A DNA stretch of 8,214 bases from Candidatus Coatesiibacteriota bacterium (lineage in GTDB: Bacteria > RBG-13-66-14), in contig WJMB01000026.1 in assembly GCA_014728185.1 (NCBI GenBank), forward strand, positions 1 through 8,214, read 5' to 3'. Under the pieces are notes generated by a model. The model saw only the letters and a program-made list of their open reading frames with translations, searched no databases and had not been told where the DNA came from. The translations under genes were made by a program, and so were the position numbers. Shown in pieces: positions 6,678 to 8,214 of this stretch (its first letter is position 1; each line of letters starts with the position of its first letter).

Positions 6678-6719
6678 GGACCGCCGCTGCCTCTTTCGCT
6701 GTTCAAGTCGGCGGGGTCC
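6678..6719 (-). other. Leader hairpin just upstream of the ftsH ribosome site
   Basis: In the ftsH 5' leader, GGACCCCGCCG (complement of 6709-6719) can pair with CGGCGGTCC (complement of 6678-6686) as nine base pairs with a two-base bulge and a loop of about 22. The stem ends about five bases before AAGGAG. It leaves the ribosome site single-stranded, so it could help access, stabilise the message or bind a factor. A role is inferred only from position. Confidence 0.35.
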
Positions 6720-6791
6720 CTGTAACGACGGCTTTCCAGGCTCGTTTGTGTCTGCTTGTCTACGCCGTCAGGGCCGTTTGAGTTGCAAGCG

Positions 6792-6821
6792 ATACTACCA
6801 GCGCCCCGAGGCTCGCGTCAA
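6792..6821 (-). promoter_or_regulatory. Probable ftsH promoter
   Basis: On the minus strand TTGACG (complement of 6816-6821) and TAGTAT (complement of 6792-6797) are separated by 18 bases: 5/6 and 4/6 matches to the sigma-70 consensus. The -35 box contains the TGA stop codon of the methyltransferase gene. Transcription would start near 6785, giving a leader of about 125 bases. With no terminator seen after the methyltransferase gene, read-through from the hpt promoter could add to ftsH expression. Confidence 0.5.
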
Positions 6822-7450
6822 CATGGAGCCTTGCGGGCCACCAAGCAACTGAAGCCACCCCGGCCGCTGCCCTGGACGCAGCCCGGCAGGGCCAGGGGTC
6901 GCTCCGGCGGGCCGAGGAGGGTCTGAGCGAAGAAGGGCGTCTCGAATCCGCCGCGCCGGACCAGCTCCTCGAGCTCGGCGGCGCTGTGAAAACGAGCGGC
7001 CCGGTAAAAGGGATCGTCGGTGAGCTCCCCGGCGTAACGACGACCGAGCGGGCTCCGCGAGTCGATGAAGCCGAGCAGCAGGTGACCGCGATCGACGAGG
7101 ACGCGCCGTACCTCACCAAGCACGGCCTCGATGTCCTCTAAGAAGGCCAGCACGCCGACGGCCAGCACCGCGTCGAAGGCCTCGCCATGGAAGGGCAGCG
7201 CCTCCCCGACGCCCCGGACCACGGCGGGCAGGCGTTCGACGGCGCGGGCGTTCATCGGCGCCGAGGGCTCGCAGCCGATCTCGACGCCCAGGGACGCGCC
7301 GAAGCGACCCGTGCCGCTGCCCAGCTCCAGCCGCAGCCCAGAAGTCGGCCAATAGGTCCGCAGCAGGGCGATCTCCTGATTGAATATGTCGGGGTGATCC
7401 TCGTACCAGGCCTCGTAACGCTCGACAAGACTATCGAAGGGTCCGCTCAT
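6818..7450 (-). CDS. Class I SAM-dependent methyltransferase
   Basis: The gene encodes 210 residues. Motif I, the SAM-binding glycine loop, is clear at L-E-L-G-S-G-T-G-R-F-G (41-51), followed by an acidic residue at the end of strand 2 region (E61) and the post-loop G-E-A-L-P-F-H-G-E-A-F-D-A-V (82-95), the pattern of the Methyltransf_11 / UbiE-like superfamily. A strand-turn L-V-D-R-G-H-L-L-L-G-F (118-128) matches the usual R-V-L-x-x-G-G region. The short C-terminal half gives no substrate clue. The N-terminal F-D-x-x-x-x-x-Y-E-x-W-Y resembles small-molecule methyltransferases. The ATG overlaps the hpt stop (ATGA), so it is translated with hpt. The substrate is unknown and the purine-salvage neighbour does not define it. 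Confidence 0.92.
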   Translation of the reverse strand: MSGPFDSLVERYEAWYEDHPDIFNQEIALLRTYWPTSGLRLELGSGTGRFGASLGVEIGCEPSAPMNARAVERLPAVVRGVGEALPFHGEAFDAVLAVGVLAFLEDIEAVLGEVRRVLVDRGHLLLGFIDSRSPLGRRYAGELTDDPFYRAARFHSAAELEELVRRGGFETPFFAQTLLGPPERPLALPGCVQGSGRGGFSCLVARKAPC

Positions 7451-7968
7451 TCCGTCTCACCCTCCTCCAGGGCGGCGATGAAGGGCAGGTTGCGCATCCC
7501 GCCGGCGTAATCGAGGCCGTATCCGACCAGGAAGTCGTTGGTCTCCAGGGTGAAACCGACGTAGTCCAGCTCGACCACGTTGTTGCGACGACCCTGCTTG
7601 TCCAGCATCACACACAGGCCGACGGAGCGGTTGTAGTGGGAGTCGAGCCAGCGCCGCAGCTTGCTCATCGTCTGCCCGGTGTCGATGATGTCCTCGACGA
7701 CGAGGATCGCCTCGTCGGGCTCGGCCTGGGGCAATTCACCGTAGAAGTCCACCGCGCCGGGCTCCGTGCCGTCGCGGTAGCTCGAGATAACCACCACCTC
7801 GTAGCGCAGCGGCACCCGGATGCGACGGACAAGATCGGCCAAAAAGATCAGCGAGCCCTTGAGAATGCCCAGCACCAGCAGGCGCCGCCCGGCGTAGTCG
7901 CGGTTGATCAAAGCCGCCAACTCGCCGACACGCCGCTGGATTTTATTTTCGCTGACCAGAATGCGCAT
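7447..7968 (-). CDS. hpt: Hypoxanthine phosphoribosyltransferase
   Basis: The 173-residue enzyme transfers ribose-5-phosphate from PRPP to hypoxanthine (and often guanine), giving IMP/GMP in cytosolic purine salvage. The key elements are in order: the L-K-G loop that holds pyrophosphate (36-38), the flexible S-S-Y-R-D-G-T loop (62-68), the PRPP signature V-V-E-D-I-I-D-T-G-Q-T (90-100), the purine-contact L-D-K (122-124) with R-R, and D-F-L-V-G-Y-G-L-D-Y (145-154) near the end. Length is normal for the family. ATG 7968 is preceded by AAGGGG with six bases between and gives the normal N-terminus. An in-frame extension up to 8205 would add 79 low-complexity Arg/Gly/Ala/Pro residues and is rejected. 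It is first in a unit with the overlapping methyltransferase gene. Close hpt-ftsH placement is common in bacteria. Confidence 0.96.
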   Translation of the reverse strand: MRILVSENKIQRRVGELAALINRDYAGRRLLVLGILKGSLIFLADLVRRIRVPLRYEVVVISSYRDGTEPGAVDFYGELPQAEPDEAILVVEDIIDTGQTMSKLRRWLDSHYNRSVGLCVMLDKQGRRNNVVELDYVGFTLETNDFLVGYGLDYAGGMRNLPFIAALEEGETE

Positions 7969-7974
7969 TGTTTT

Positions 7975-7980
7975 CCCCTT
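7975..7980 (-). promoter_or_regulatory. Ribosome binding site for hpt
   Basis: AAGGGG on the minus strand, six bases before ATG 7968. Together with family length it decides against the long upstream extension. Confidence 0.6.
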
Positions 7981-7995
7981 GAAAGCGTCCGCCCG

Positions 7996-8004
7996 ATAAT
8001 AACA
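7996..8004 (-). promoter_or_regulatory. Extended -10 promoter for hpt
   Basis: TGTTATTAT on the minus strand matches the extended -10 form (TG, one base, then TATTAT, 5/6). No -35 hexamer is recognisable 16-18 bases upstream, as expected for extended -10 promoters. The predicted start near 7989 leaves a leader of about 20 bases that just contains the AAGGGG site. Confidence 0.5.
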
Positions 8005-8214
8005 AAACCGGCCGACCTGTGCGGCGGTCGCTTCGCCTGATCCCCCGGCGTCACACATCCCCGTCGGCCTACCCGGAGACCAACCGGTTGCAAACCGTCC
8101 CGCCCGGGCCCGGCTTTGGCACGTTTCTTGCAAAGCCGCCGAACAGCCGGGGAGCCCTCCGGCGGTAGTCGGGCCCGCGCGGGCTCCGGGGCGCGGTTCA
8201 CGCATAGCAAGAAA
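8005..8214. other. Non-coding sequence upstream of hpt with hairpins
   Basis: I see no credible gene here; the open frames are low-complexity Arg/Gly/Pro strings. Several symmetric elements occur: CGGCTTTG (8111-8118) pairs with CAAAGCCG (8131-8138) around a 12-base loop; CAACCGGTTG (8081-8090) and GCCCGCGCGGGC (8173-8184) are perfect palindromes; GGAGCCC (8151-8157) can pair with GGGCTCC (8181-8187). None has a T-run on either strand. It may be the end region of an upstream transcript, or a structured RNA continuing past the window edge. tilS, often next to hpt, is not encoded here. Confidence 0.4.

Noticed and set aside
7969..8205. 79-residue N-terminal extension of hpt
   Set aside because: The composition is Arg/Gly/Ala/Pro noise, the family starts at M-R-I-L-V, and both the promoter and AAGGGG sit just before ATG 7968.

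Overview
This is a GC-rich bacterial chromosomal window in which every gene I can support lies on the minus strand, so transcription runs from high to low coordinates. I see no mobile element, CRISPR array, tRNA or rRNA. The housekeeping genes (hpt, ftsH, folP) point to ordinary core genome. The three lipoproteins look lineage-restricted. FolP carries an N-terminal extra domain of the kind found in some Clostridia and Desulfobacterota/Geobacter-like bacteria (recalled from general knowledge, not searched). I cannot name the organism; a poorly sampled GC-rich lineage is plausible.

Layout in transcription order. 8214-7969 is non-coding upstream sequence with hairpins and an extended -10 promoter for hpt. 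7968-7447 is hpt (purine phosphoribosyltransferase). 7450-6818 is a class I SAM methyltransferase that overlaps hpt by 4 bp. A promoter overlaps the methyltransferase stop codon and leads to a structured leader. 6661-4682 is ftsH (membrane AAA+ zinc protease). A hairpin terminator follows, then a gap of about 420 bp with no recognised gene. 4257-3046 is folP (dihydropteroate synthase). 3049-2435 is a membrane-anchored helical protein of unknown function that overlaps folP by 4 bp. 2359-2311 is a tract of short GC-rich repeats containing a 20-bp perfect palindrome. 2184-1513 and 1532-897 are two overlapping lipoprotein genes. 662-1 is a third lipoprotein gene, cut by the window edge.

The hpt-ftsH-folP order resembles the widespread tilS-hpt-ftsH-folK-folP neighbourhood, but a methyltransferase has been inserted, no folK is present, and tilS is not directly upstream within the window. 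The most useful correction is the start of ftsH. The frame contains no ATG, GTG or TTG that keeps the first membrane helix intact, but a CTG codon with an ideal Shine-Dalgarno site restores a textbook FtsH N-terminus. The most novel-looking item is the trio of lipoproteins, which are diverged copies of one family: they share a P-N-x-x-W motif after the lipid anchor and a gap-free 19-residue C-terminal segment. I found no clear evidence of a wholly new biological system.
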